Shown in pieces: positions 37,731-50,300 of a stretch of 64,000 nucleotides of DNA; position 1 is the first letter of the stretch, and each line of letters opens with the position of its first letter. This stretch comes from Nitrosospira briensis. GTDB lineage: Bacteria; Pseudomonadota; Gammaproteobacteria; Burkholderiales; Nitrosomonadaceae. A program made the position numbers and the translations under genes. The stretch is from the NCBI RefSeq assembly GCF_900115125.1, contig NZ_FOVJ01000009.1:1-64000 (forward strand), written 5' to 3'. The notes beneath the pieces were generated by a model. That model made no database searches and had not been told where the DNA came from. It saw only the letters and a list, made by a program, of their open reading frames with translations.

Positions 37731-40127
37731 ATGAAAGCCTATAAAAAAACTATTAAAGGGCGCTGTCCACTTACCCACCGCATCCAACGCACCAAACTCG
37801 CAACCGCGCTACAGTATGCCCTCCTTAGCTTGTCCATGGCAGGATATGCCCATGCGCAACAAGCTTCTCCAGAACCGGCCAAGGCTGGGCAGCAGTCCGA
37901 AAGGAAAACTCTTCCGGAGGACGGTAGCACCGGACAATCCGCTATAGAACCACCATCTGAATCGAAAGAACAAACCTCTGGAGGGAAGGCCGCACCGGCT
38001 GCAAAAGATACTCAAAGGCCAGCTGAATTGGGCAAGCAGGAGGAAACCGTTTTGCCGACATTGGTTATCAAGGATACAGGACTTGATAAAATTGAGTACG
38101 GTACGAAAGATACCATGACGGCGACAAAGACGAAGACCCCGATTCTCGAAATACCCCAGTCGATGACCGTCATCACCCGCGATGAGTTGACCATGCGCGG
38201 CGTGCAACTCAATTTCACCGAAGCACTGCGTTACATACCGGGCGTAACCGCGGACCAGTTTGGATTTGAGGGGCGAGGTTTCGAGTATGTAAGCATGCGA
38301 GGCTTCAACTCCTTGAGCACTGCCAACTTCCGGGATAATTTAAGCCAGCAGGGAAGAGGGCTTTATTTCGCCGACTTCATCACCGATCCCTATTCCCTCG
38401 AGCGGGTGGATGTATTGCGCGGCCCCACTTCAGTCACGTTTGGGCGAGGCGACGCCGGGGGTATCGTGAACAGGATAACCAAGCTTCCCACTGCCACTCC
38501 TATCCGCGAGATCGAACTCCAGTACGGCAATTTTGACCGCAAGCGAATTGCCGCGGATTTTGGCCTGGCAAATGAAGATGGAACATTGATGTTCCGCCTT
38601 GTTACCTCCGCGCTCGATACGGACACCCAGGTACGCTTTCCCAATACAGGCGGGGACCGGGCCCAGATCAGGCGCTTTTACATCTCACCATCTCTGACCT
38701 GGCGCCCCACCAACAGAACATCCATTACTCTTTTTGGTGACATCCTGAACAACCGTAGCCAAGCGTCTGCCTTTTACCAAGCTGCGCCAGATGGCCGCCC
38801 TACCAACACGCTTCTGGGTGACCCTAACTTTACGCGGTATTCCACCGACCAGGCCTCCGTAAGCTACAAACTTGAGCACCATTTCAATGACAGCGTCACG
38901 GCGCGGCAAAACTTCCGTTTCATGGGGCTCAATGGCAGGTACAGGGAGATTGATCCCGGTTTCGATCCTGACACAGAAACCCGATTTGCCGCGGATGGGC
39001 GAACTCTGCGTCGCAGTGCATTCGGCACCCGGGAACGAGTGGATCAAACGGTGCTCGATACACACATCGAGGCTCGTGCTCGCACAGGTCCTTTCAATCA
39101 TACCGCTTTGGTCGGAATCGACTGGAATCGCGTTGAGTCCACCCTCAAATATTTTGCAGCCAGTGCTCCAACCCCTTCCATTGATATTTTCAATCCCAAC
39201 TATAACCAGCCGATGCCCACACCGGATTTGCTGGCCATCGATGGCGTCCAGAAGATAGACCAGGTTGGCTTTTACGTACAGGATCAAATCAAGTTTGATC
39301 AGCGCTGGGTTTTGACTCTAAGCGGCCGCCACGATAAGGTGTCGAGCGTTACTGACGTTAATGTTTTCAACCCCCAGCATACCGCGAGCAAAGATTCAGC
39401 GTACACCGGCAGGGCCGGCCTGACCTACCTTTTCTCCAACGGTGTCGCGCCTTATTTCAGTTATTCGCAATCTTTTTTGCCTCAATATGGGCTCAATTTT
39501 TTTAATAACAGTCCCTTCGAACCTACGCGCGCTTCGCAGTATGAAGTGGGCATCAAGTATCAGCCTCCCGGCACCAGAAGCCTGTTCACGGCAGCGTTGT
39601 TCGAGTTGACCAAAACCAACGTTCTGACTTTTGATCCTCGCTCACCACGTGGTCTTACGGAAACAGGCGAGGTTCGCTCCCGGGGCGCGGAACTGGAAGC
39701 AAGGACAGAGGTTTTTCGAGGCCTGAATGCGATTGGTGCTTTCAGCTATGTCGATGTCAAGATAACCGAAAGTGCCGAGGGCTTCGCAGGCAAAATGCCA
39801 CTCCGCGTCCCCAACCTGACAGCCTCGGGCTGGCTCGATTATAACCTTGGCACGCTGAATGTCGACGCGTTGAGGGGATTCTTCATCGGAGGCGGCGTTC
39901 GTTATGTGGGCAGGGTATTCAATGATGATGCAAACACAAGCACCACCCCGTCGTTCACCCTGTTCGACGCGGTCCTTCGATATGATCACGGCCCCTGGCA
40001 ATTTCTAATCAATGCGAATAACATATTTGATGAAAAATACTTTACTGCAGGTCCTGGCCCAGGCGGCGGGAGCTTCTTCCTGGGGTCGCGACGTACTGTT
40101 GTAGGGACATTGAAACTGAGGTTTTGA
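37731..40127 (+). CDS. TonB-dependent ferric-siderophore receptor
   Basis: 798 residues. A long signal peptide ends at GYAHA (about residue 42) and a Pro/Glu/Lys-rich linker of ~65 residues follows. The TonB box may be PTLVIKD near residue 109. The plug domain has IPQSMTVITRDELTMRGV and VDVLRGPTSVTFGRGDAGGI, motifs of the FhuA/FoxA/FpvA-type TonB-siderophore family. The 22-strand barrel ends in RTVVGTLKLRF with the terminal Phe for outer-membrane assembly. There is no N-terminal signalling (STN) domain, so it does not belong to the FpvA-type cell-surface signalling class. It most likely imports the ferri-siderophore made here. Upstream lies a Fur-box-like site; a hydrolase gene follows after 41 bp. 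Confidence 0.93.
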   Translation: MKAYKKTIKGRCPLTHRIQRTKLATALQYALLSLSMAGYAHAQQASPEPAKAGQQSERKTLPEDGSTGQSAIEPPSESKEQTSGGKAAPAAKDTQRPAELGKQEETVLPTLVIKDTGLDKIEYGTKDTMTATKTKTPILEIPQSMTVITRDELTMRGVQLNFTEALRYIPGVTADQFGFEGRGFEYVSMRGFNSLSTANFRDNLSQQGRGLYFADFITDPYSLERVDVLRGPTSVTFGRGDAGGIVNRITKLPTATPIREIELQYGNFDRKRIAADFGLANEDGTLMFRLVTSALDTDTQVRFPNTGGDRAQIRRFYISPSLTWRPTNRTSITLFGDILNNRSQASAFYQAAPDGRPTNTLLGDPNFTRYSTDQASVSYKLEHHFNDSVTARQNFRFMGLNGRYREIDPGFDPDTETRFAADGRTLRRSAFGTRERVDQTVLDTHIEARARTGPFNHTALVGIDWNRVESTLKYFAASAPTPSIDIFNPNYNQPMPTPDLLAIDGVQKIDQVGFYVQDQIKFDQRWVLTLSGRHDKVSSVTDVNVFNPQHTASKDSAYTGRAGLTYLFSNGVAPYFSYSQSFLPQYGLNFFNNSPFEPTRASQYEVGIKYQPPGTRSLFTAALFELTKTNVLTFDPRSPRGLTETGEVRSRGAELEARTEVFRGLNAIGAFSYVDVKITESAEGFAGKMPLRVPNLTASGWLDYNLGTLNVDALRGFFIGGGVRYVGRVFNDDANTSTTPSFTLFDAVLRYDHGPWQFLINANNIFDEKYFTAGPGPGGGSFFLGSRRTVVGTLKLRF

Positions 40128-40168
40128 TATGCTGGTAAAACCTTACTGCACGATGGCTGGGAGAACTC

Positions 40169-41143
40169 TTGGTGGGACTTGACCCTGATCTTGCCGCGTT
40201 TCTCGAACTGGTGGAAGTGGGCGCCAGCAATGGCGCCCCTCCCTTGCACGAACTGTCGCCCATGAAGGCTCGGGAGCAATACGACATGTCAACTCTAGTG
40301 CTGGACGGCGCCGGCATGGAGGTGGCGAGCGTCAATGCAATCAGCATCCCCTGCCGGGACGGCAGCAGGATCACGGCAAGACTTTATACTCCTATGCTGA
40401 GCGAGCCTCTGGAGGTGGTATCCTTTTCTGCCTTGCTTTACTTTCACGGCGGGGGATACTGCGTCGGCAGCCTCGATTCCCACGACTCCCTCTGCAGGGC
40501 TTTGGCGGCACTCACGCCCTGCTGCATAGTAAGCGTTGGATACAGGCTCGCGCCCGAATACCCATTCCCGACTGCTGTCCATGACGCCCAGGATGCCTAC
40601 CAATGGCTTCTTTCTAACGGCTCCGCTTATGGTATCGATACGCAACGTATTGCTGTGGGAGGCGATAGCGCCGGTGGGACTTTGGCAACTGGATTAACGA
40701 TTACGGCGCGCAACGAAGGCTGGCCCCAGCCCGTGCTTCAGGCGTTGCTCTACCCCTGTACAAGCGCCTGGCAAGATACCGATTCCCACCGCCGCCTGGC
40801 AAAAGGGTATCTGCTCGAAGCGCCGACGCTTCAGTGGATGTTCAACAATTATTTACGCGGCGAAAAAGACCGGAAGGATTGGCGTTTTGCGCCGCTGGAA
40901 GCATCCGATCTTACAGGCCTCGCTCCCGCATTTATTGCTTTGGCCGAATACGACCCCTTGCTGGATGAAGGTGTGGCGTACGCGGATAAGCTCAAGGCGG
41001 CAGGGGTGCCCACCCAACTTAAAATCTATGAAGGAATGACGCATGATTTCGCCCGCCTGGGTAACATCGTAAGCGAAGCGAGCAAGGTGCGTGAGGATAT
41101 TGCTCGAGGGCTTGCAAGCGCATTTCATAATGGATCATATTAA
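40169..41143 (+). CDS. HSL-family alpha/beta hydrolase (acetyl-esterase-like)
   Basis: 324 residues from TTG 40169 (GTG at 40172 is an alternative). The oxyanion-hole motif HGGGYCVGSLDSHD (~residues 91-104), nucleophile motif GDSAGG (~164-169), catalytic Asp in YDPLLDEGV and His in GMTHDFARLG complete the hormone-sensitive-lipase-type catalytic triad. There is no signal peptide, so it acts in the cytoplasm. The position directly after the receptor suggests it hydrolyses the imported ferri-lipopeptide (ester, lactone or acyl bond), as trilactone esterases do for other siderophores, or edits the lipid tail. Both are inferences. Its 3' end faces the large NRPS gene across 244 bp. Confidence 0.82.
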   Translation: MVGLDPDLAAFLELVEVGASNGAPPLHELSPMKAREQYDMSTLVLDGAGMEVASVNAISIPCRDGSRITARLYTPMLSEPLEVVSFSALLYFHGGGYCVGSLDSHDSLCRALAALTPCCIVSVGYRLAPEYPFPTAVHDAQDAYQWLLSNGSAYGIDTQRIAVGGDSAGGTLATGLTITARNEGWPQPVLQALLYPCTSAWQDTDSHRRLAKGYLLEAPTLQWMFNNYLRGEKDRKDWRFAPLEASDLTGLAPAFIALAEYDPLLDEGVAYADKLKAAGVPTQLKIYEGMTHDFARLGNIVSEASKVREDIARGLASAFHNGSY

Positions 41144-41332
41144 ATAGAGCTGACAACCCTTTCAATTCAATAGCCATCTACATGCGGCCGCGATTTTGCC
41201 AGTCTTCCGATTCGTCTTGGCCGTCTTTGATTGATCGCAGGAAGAAACAAGGAAATAGCCTCTCTTTCTAAACGTACCTCTCCGCCTGACCTATCTTTCC
41301 AGAAAATCACCCAGTTGAATAACAGGGGACAG

Positions 41333-41377
41333 ACCTGCCTATCCCTTATTACTCTTTGATCAGCCCAGCAGGCAGGT
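41333..41377. repeat. Short inverted repeat between the convergent hydrolase and NRPS genes
   Basis: ACCTGCCT at 41333-41340 and AGGCAGGT at 41370-41377 are exact complements separated by 29 nt. A T-run is absent. The nearby AACAGGGGACAGAC resembles extragenic palindrome-associated sequences. A bidirectional terminator is possible but not supported by the T-content. Confidence 0.3.
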
Positions 41378-41387
41378 GGGAATAAAT

Positions 41388-44300
41388 CTACGTCGGCAAA
41401 AAAGTGCTTTGCGAATAAAGATCCTCCAAAGCCGATTTTATTCCCAGCAATAAAGGGCTAGCTCGCACAATCGCAAAGTGGTCCGTATTGATCTCGTTCG
41501 AAACCGGTTCAACCTGATCTATTTGCCGGGCAAGAGCCGATCTGTCCGACAATGGGCGTGCTGCGACCCACCAGCACGAGGGCGGAATGTTCAAGCGACT
41601 CAAGCTGGGCGCCTGTGCCGCGAGCGCTTTTAAATGCCGCGCGACAGTGAAGATACGGGCTAACTCCCCCGCTCCCATGTCCGCATAACCGCCAACCTCT
41701 GCACTGCTTGACCCCCCTGTGCCTCTTCGTGCCTGCTCCGCTAAAATCAGGGCTTCCAGCAGGCTTGATATTATTTGCTCCGATGGCTGCTCCACGCCGG
41801 TCACGTTGTCATTGGAGTAAACGCTACCCACGCCCTCAATTTTCGCCCCAGGCAACGCCACTGAAACAAAATCGAAAAAGTCCTGCCGCCAATCGTCGGG
41901 CTCAGGCTCGTCCACATCAGGGATAAAAGGATCGATGAGGCCGAGAAATGCAACCGTTTGAGCCTCCGCCTCAAGCGATGCAGCAATCATGGCGGCAAGG
42001 GTGCCGCCCAAGGACCAGCCAAGCAAGTGGTATGGCCCTTCCGGCTGCATCTGGCGGATGATTTGGCAATAATCCGCGGCCATTTGAGCCAGAGAAGTGT
42101 CACTATGCGCCGGGTTTGCCAACATGCGGCTGGGTAGTCCGTAGACTGTCCGTTTGCCGTGCAGCTGTCGCGCCAGGGGCTGATAATCAAACACGGTCCC
42201 AAATCCCGCATGAATACAGAATAACGGCTCGGCTTTCGCTTTCTCGCCCGGCTGGTTTAATAATAGCAACGTTTGTGTTTCCGCCGGAGCTTGCATGTCC
42301 AGGCCAAGCAAATCCGCGATCGAGGGACGCTGCATCAAATCCCGCAGTTTGAAATCGAACTTCGCGCCCGGCACGTTGCGCATACGAGCCATCACTTTCA
42401 GGCTGGAAAGCGAATCTCCACCAAGCGCGAAGAAGTTGTCCGTTTCACCTACGCGTTCCACGCCCAGCACTTCCTGCCAGATTTGTGCGAGCAGTCTGGC
42501 CTCAGGAGTAGAAGGCACTCGATAAATATCGCTGGCAACAGCACCCGGTTCGGGCAATCCATCGCGGTTCAGCTTGCCGCTTGGCAACCGGGGCAATGTC
42601 TCCAGCATGAGAATATGCGCGGGCACCATGTAGTCAGGTAGCCGTTTGGCGAGTTGCTGCTTCAGCTCAGCAGAAAAATCATGCGTGGCTTCGCCTTGAA
42701 CCGGCGCAGCCGATGCAGCTGCAACGGGAACGACATAAGCAACCAGTTGAGGGCCTGTCGGGCCATCGTAGACCACAACCGCAACGTCCCCTGTTTCGTG
42801 GAGTTCGCGTATACATGCCTCGATTTCGCCCAACTCGATTCGAAACCCGCGAATCTTCACCTGGTGGTCGGCACGGCCGATGTACTCGATATTGCCGTCA
42901 TCCAGCCACCGTACCAAATCACCCGTGCGATAAAGCCTCCCCCCGTTCGCATCAAATGGATCGGCCACGAAGCGTTCAGCGGTCATCCCTGTCCGTCCAA
43001 GGTACCCGCGCGCCAGTCCGTAGCCGCCGATATACAACTCCCCGACCACGCCCACAGGTACAGGCTGCATGTCTACATCGAGCACATACGCAGTACGTTC
43101 TCCTACCGGCCGGCCGATGGGCGCGTAGGCGCAATCGAAGCTGTTGCTCGCCTCCGTCTTCCAGATCAATGGTGTAACAACCGTCTCGGTCGGCCCGTAC
43201 CCATTGATGAGAATGCGCGGCCGTAAGGTCTTCCGCACAAGGTCATAGGAGGCCTTGGGCATGGCTTCACCTCCGAACACATAAAGCTCTACCGGCGGCG
43301 GATCGCTGCGGGGCGCCGCCCATTCGGCAACTTGCCCCAAATATGCGGGTGGAAACGCAGCATTGGTAATGCCATAATTGTGCAGGGCATCGTACGTCTG
43401 TTCCGCCGTCCACAGTTCCTGGTCACGAACCGCCAGCCCTGCACCCACTGTCAATGCCGTTAACCAGCGCTCATGCGCTCCATCGAACGAAAACGACATG
43501 AAGAGCAGTTCGCACGAGTGCGGCGTCATGCCATATATCTCAGCCGTAGCGCGACAATGCATGCTTAACGGGCCATGCGCCACTGCTACACCCTTGGGAA
43601 GCCCCGTCGAGCCCGATGTATAGATAATATAGGCCAGGTTATGTTCATGGAGGGGAATGCTTGGGTTTTGGCTAGATTCAGCGGTTACGTCCAGTGAATC
43701 CAAGGCCAGTGGCCGCACCTTGGCATCACTGCCAAGCTTGCGCAACAATTTCTCTTCAGTCAAAAGGAGCGACATGCCGCTGTCCTTAATCATGAAGGAA
43801 AGGCGCTCGGCCGGATACTCAGGGTCAAGCGGCACATAGGCTCCGCCGGCCTTGAGCACGGCGAGCAGCGTGACGATCACCTCGAGTGAGCGCTCCATCG
43901 CCACGCCTACCCTTACGTCCGGGCCCATCCCCATACTAACCAGCTTATGTGCGAGTCGATTTGCCCGCATGTTCAATTCGCCATAGCAGAGCTCCCGCTC
44001 CCCCATCAGCAGGGCTATCGCTTCGGGTTGTTCAACTGCATTCTGTTCGATCAGGCGATGAACCGGCAGATGCGGGAGTTGAGAAAGTCCGGGAGTGCGG
44101 GTAGTCGATCCTAGCGAGAAAAGGTGATCGGGTTTTACTCCTTCCATCCAACCAAGCTCTCCAATCACCCGCTGCGGATGAGCCACCATTTCCCTCATCA
44201 GGAATTCCATATGTTCGCGAATCTCCAGCGCGAATTCGTCTGGAATGTTGGCTTGTCCGTAGCAGTACTCAATCTCCAGCATCTCGCCCACAACGACTTG

Positions 44301-47300
44301 CAAATCCATCGCATACCCGGTAAGCCCCTTGCCCTCTACTTCACCGAAACGAAGGCCATAAAGTTCATTACCGCGCATCGCCTCGTCTATGGGGTAATTT
44401 TCAAACACGACAATGCTGTCGAATAAAGACTGTCCAGGCGAGCCCGCCCAACGCTGAACCTCGGCGAGCGATGCATGCTCATGCTCACGCAGTCTTGCAT
44501 TCGTTTTCTGCAGCAGGCTAAGATACTCTACTACTGTCAGCTCACTGCGGCGCTCGACTGGAACTGGAATCGTATTGATGAATAATCCCAGGATCTCGTC
44601 AGCTTTTGGCAGACTCGGCGGGCGGCCCGCTACGGTTGCGCCGAATACAACAGTATCCTTGCCCGTATAGCGCTGCAAAAGCAGCGCCCATGCCGCCTGG
44701 ATGACCGTATTGAGCGTCACCTGGCGCCGTTGCGCAAATGCTTTCAGTTGGAGCGTTTCCTCCGGATTCAGACGAGTGTAGATCTGCGCAAACCCTGATC
44801 TCTTATCTCCCTCCTTCCTCTTGCCCAACCTGTTCGTCGCCTGAGCTAGTATAGTGGCGCCTTCGATCCCTCGAAGTTCAGTTTGCCAAAAAACTTTGGT
44901 TGCCTGTACATCCTGTCTTGCAAGCCAATGTACATAATGACCGTAGTCCGGCCCGGGCGCGACAAGCGTTTCGCCGCCGTAGCAACGCAGCCACTCGCTG
45001 ATCAGCATGGAGTCACTCCAACCGTCCAGCAGGATGTGGTGCTTTGTCCAAACCAGGTGATAGCGGTCGTCAGCAATACGTATGAATGCAAGCCGGACCA
45101 GCGGTGGTGCAAGAAAGTCAAATTCTCGCGTCAGGTCTTCCTCAGCGTAAACAGCAATCCGGGATTCCAGTTGATCCAGGCCACGCCAGTCCAAGTGAAC
45201 AACAGGTACATCGACCTGCTTGAATATAATCTGCAGCGGACGGGCCAACCCGGCTTGCCACAGAAAACCAGTACGCAATACCGGGTGTCGAGCAACCATT
45301 GCCCGCCACGCATCTGCGAGCCGCTTGGGTTCAAGACCTTCCACTTCGACACTGATCTGATTCACATAGAGGCCAGTACCCGTCGCTTCTAATGTATGAA
45401 ACAGCATTCCTTCCTGGGTGGGGGACAAAGGATAAATGTCCTCAATTTCATCATCTGTGAAAGCAAGCATGCTGATTGCTTCGGTTCTCAGATAATCGCG
45501 CAGATAACCGCGCTGCCGCCTGGCCACCACTTCGGCTGGTTCCTGTATGGCTTCGGTCACTTTCGATAGTGACGTGATGGTCTGCCGTTCAAACAATTGC
45601 CGGGGAGTGATCTTCCAGCCAGCACGGCGGGCTTTGGTGACAATCTGAAGACTGAGTATGGAGTCTCCCCCCAGTTCGAAGAAGTTGTCATTCCGCCCCA
45701 CCTGCCCCACGCCCAGCACTTGCGCCCAGATCCCGGCCAGCGCTTCCTCCACTTCCCCCTGCGGCGCCTCGTAATCAACCGTACCCACAAATTCCGGCTC
45801 AGGCAATGCCTTGCGGTCCACCTTTCCGTTCGGATTGAGCGGCAGGCTCTCCAACACCACAATTGCCGACGGAATCATATAGTCAGGCAAAACTTTCGCC
45901 AGCGCTTCGCGTAGTCGCACAATGTCCACATTCTTGCCTGCATGCGGGGAAACATAGCCCACCAGCCTTGCACCGCTTGGCCCTTCTCCAGCGATTACAA
46001 CAGCTTCCCTGACATCAGGCTGAATAAGCAGTTGTGCCTCTATCTCGCCCAACTCTATGCGGAAACCCCGTATCTTGACCTGATGATCCAGTCGCCCAAG
46101 GTATTCAATCTGCCCGTCTGCCCGCCATCTTGCCAAATCCCCTGTGCGGTAAAGCCTCCCGCCCTCCTCATCAAACGGATCAGCAATGAAACGCTCTGCC
46201 GTCAGGCCCCCGCGGTTGAGATAACCCCGTGCCAGTAGATCTCCTCCAATGCACAGCTCACCTGGAATCCCCGATGGGACAGGAGTGAGATTGGCATCCA
46301 GCAAGTAAATATTGCGGCCCGCAAGCGGCTTGCCGATGGCCACTTTCGTCAGTACTGCCTCGTTACCACGCGAATAATTGCTGCAATCGCAAGCGGTCGC
46401 TGTCACGGCTGCCTCGGTGGGTCCGTAGGTATTAAGGAGGGTGACCCCGTCAAATCCAGCATGCTTCCAAGCTATAAGCCCTTCGGGGGACATCGCTTCA
46501 CCGCCTGCGTGAACCTGCCGCAATAAGCCATAGTCACGCGGTCCGATTCTGGCGAAGTCCTGCACCAGAAGAAACCAATATGCTGTAGTCAGATCCGCCA
46601 CCGTTATCCGCTTATTGATCAGCTCGTGGTAGAAGGTATCGCTATCCCATAGCATAGGGCCGCGCAAGACAACCCCTGCGCCGACACATAGGGGCGGAAA
46701 AAGCTGTTCGATAAAGCCGTCAAAATTGATCGTCGAAAATTGCAGCATCCGGTCCGAGGAAGCGAGACAAAAAAACCCAACCGCAACCTGAGCATGTTCG
46801 GCAAGGGCATGATGGGGCACGCCGACGCCCTTTGGCTTGCCGGTGGAGCCTGAGGTATAGATGACATAGGCGAAGTTGTCTCCATGCAGGGATACCGCCG
46901 GGTTGCGTTCGGACTCGCCATCGAGGTCCAGCACGTCCAGTTCCAGCACCTCGCATTGCGCCGACTGCGGAATGCGTCCCCTAATATGGCTTTGCGTCAG
47001 CAGCAAACCGAGCGCGCTGTCTGTCACCATGTAATCCAGCCGCTCCCGCGGATACTCCGGGTCCAGCGGAACATAAGCACCGCCAGCCTTAAGTATCGCC
47101 AAAAGCCCAACAACCATCTCGATGGAACGCTCCACCGCAATGCCCACCCTGGTCTCGGGCTTGACCCCCAGGCTCATTAAGCGGTGCGCCAAACAGTTGG
47201 CCCGCCGGTTCAATTCAGCATAGCTCAGCTCGGTATCCCCGAAGATCAGCGCCACCGCTTCCGGCCGCGCTTCAACCTGCCGCTCAATCAGCCTGTGTAC

Positions 47301-50300
47301 AGGCTCAGTATCCCCATAACGCCGATCATTGACACCCCAGGCCCTGAGCTGCCCCCGCTCCGCCTCGCTCAAAATGTCAATGTCGCCAAGTTGCAAAGTC
47401 GGGCTTTGTGCGATCTGGCGGAGCAATCTGATGACCTGGTCTCCAATGCAATTCACTACATCCGCAGAGAAGTGCCTGCGGGCATAGCTGTAATGCAGAT
47501 AAAGCGTGTCGCTCTGCATCACCGATATCGTCATCGGATAATTGGTCGTTTCGCGATTTCTGATTCCAGAGAAAACGAGCCCGCCAGGAGCGGATTGCTG
47601 CAAGACCTCGTCAACCGGATAATTCTCAAATACCAGGATACTGTCGAACAGCCCCTGCCCGCTCTGCCCCAGCCAGCGCTGAATCTCGTACAACGGCGTG
47701 TGTTCGTGCTCCCGCGAAGCCAGATTCTGCGCTTGCAAATCGCGTAACCACGTACCTGTCTCTTGCTCCGGCTGGAGCATTGCGATCATCGGCAAAGTGT
47801 TGATGAAGAGCCCCAGCAATCGCTCGGCTCCTGGCAGATCGGCTGGCCTGCCGGCAACAGTCACGCCGAAGCATACTGTTTTGCGCCCTGTATACCGATT
47901 GAGCAACAGCGCCCAGGCTGCCTGCACCAAGGTATTGACAGTAACACGCTCGCGTTTGGCGAACTCGATCAAACCCTCGGTAACAGTTCGCTCAAGTGCA
48001 GTAGCATGTTCGCCATAAGCGGTGTTTCCTGCAGAAATAGAGGGGGCTGGCAAAACATCGGCAAGCCGGGTTGGCTCTGCCGCCTCGCGTAATCTTTCCC
48101 TCCAGTACGCTTCCGATACCTTCGCATCGCAAGCATGAAGCCATTCAATAAAATCACGATAGCGGCCCCCTGATGCTGGCAGCGCGCTGCCAGCATAGTG
48201 CCGAAGTACTTCACCCGTGAGTTGGGAAGTGCTCCACCCGTCCAGCAGCAGATGATGGATCGTCCAGATGAGATGGTGCCTGTTGTCCGCAATGCGTACC
48301 AATGCCAGACGCATGAGCGGCGGCTTTGCCAGATCGAAACCGAGAGCATGCTCCGACTGGGCCAGTACCTCAAGATCCCGCTCCTGGTCCCCAGGGAGGC
48401 CGCTCGCCTGATTCCACCAGTCGTACTCCACAAACGGCACCTCGACGGTCTTCGCTACCCATTGCAGAGGTACGTCGCCCTGAGCCAGGAAACCTGTTCG
48501 CAACACTTCATGGCGATCCATCGCAGCCTGCCATCCAGCTTTGAACCGTTTTACGTCCAGCCCTTCAATATCTACCCTTAACTGGTTAAGGTAGATGCCG
48601 GCGTCGGCATCGAATACGCTATGGAACAGTATTCCCGATTGCATCGGAGAAAGTGGATAAAGGTCCTCTAGCTGGGCCGGGGGTACCGGCAAGCGATCCA
48701 ACTCCTGCTGGGTGATCCCAGCCAGGGGGAAATCCGACGGGGTGACACCGTGAACATCACCGGTGCAATGCGCAATCAGCGCTTCGAGTTCGGCCCGGTA
48801 AAGGTTTATAAATACTTCAATCGTCGCTTTCTCGTAGCGTGCCTCGCTGTAGCTCACATCCAGGCTAAGCTCACCTCCATAAACGCTTCCGTTTATGGAG
48901 ATTTCGTGTTCAAGCGGGGCAGCCTCATCCATTGAGTCCCCGACCGATTCGTCGGCCAGCATCCACAAGGCCTTCTCGTCGAAGCTCGCGTCGAATTGCC
49001 CCAGGTAGTTGAACACCACCTCGGCCCTGGGCAGAGATGCCAGCACTTTGCGCTGTTCCGGCGTTCCATTGTATTTAAGCACGCCGTAACCCAATCCCCT
49101 GTTCGGGATCCTTCTCAGGCTTTCCTTGATGCGCTTGATTCTCTGATCCAGATTCCCGGAAGGATCGAGCGCCACTGGATAAAGACTGGTAAACCATCCG
49201 ACTGTTTGAGAAAGGTCGATATCGTACAGATCCTCGCGTCCGTGACCTTCAAGGTCGACCAGAATCTTTTTATGCCCGCTCCACCGGCAGAGAGCGCTTC
49301 CCAATGCGGTAAGCAAAAGATCGTTTACGTGAGTGCGGTAAGCCGCGGGCGCCTGCTTGAGGAGTGTCCGGGTCAGTGTCCGGTCCAGCCTGAGCGTTGC
49401 GCTGATCCGATGCCGAACAATGTTTGTGCCTTGAGGATTGTCGGCAGGCAGTACAACCGGCCAATCCGCCAGGCTTTGCCAGTAGGCCAGCTCTTCCGTA
49501 TACTCGCGCGCGCAGCCCTGCAGCCGCCTGGTCCATTCCTCATAGCCGGCAGTGTGCGCAGGTAGCGTGATTGCGTTACTGGTTCGGGCCTGGCTGTAAG
49601 CAGTCTGCAAATCCTCGAGCAGAATGCGCCAGGAAACCCCGTCAATTACCAGGTGATGAATAGCCAGTAATAGTCGCTGGCCGCCATCAGGCATATCGAT
49701 GAGCAAGGCGCGCAGTAGCGGGCCTTCCGTCAGGTCCAGGCTGCGCTGAGCCTCGGTACATAGCGCTTCCAAATCTACCTCGGTGGCAGCCCGGCGAATC
49801 CATAGGAGATCACACGCCGCCGATTCTCCAGGAAACTGTTGCCAGTTGCCGCTCTCGTTTTGCGTATAGCGAAAACGAAGCGCATCATGATGGCGCACCA
49901 CGGCTTCCAGTGCTCGATCGAGATGGCCAGGATCCAGAGGCTGTCGGCTTTTTAGCAGCGCAGCCTGGTTCCAGTGATGTCGTGCAGGAATTTCCTGTTC
50001 AAAGAACTCAGCCTGGATGGGCAGCAGCGGCACAAGTCCATCAGCACTGCCTGTGCCTGCTCCTTCTTTCCGCTGCACACTTGCAGCCGCTTCCTGTACG
50101 GTTGCCGCAATTGTGGCCAGCGAGGCGATGGTCTGCCGTTCAAACAATTGCCGGGGAGTGATCTTCCAGCCAGCACGGCGGGCTTTGGTGACAATCTGAA
50201 GACTGAGTATGGAATCTCCCCCCAGTTCGAAGAAGTTGTCATTCCGCCCCACCTGACCCACGCCCAGCACTTGCGCCCAGATCCCGGCCAGCGCTTCCTC

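Noticed and set aside
41290-41387. Possible mobile-element remnant (AACAGGGGACAGAC sequence)
   Set aside because: The match is only a short stretch, with no transposase, terminal repeats or target duplication nearby.
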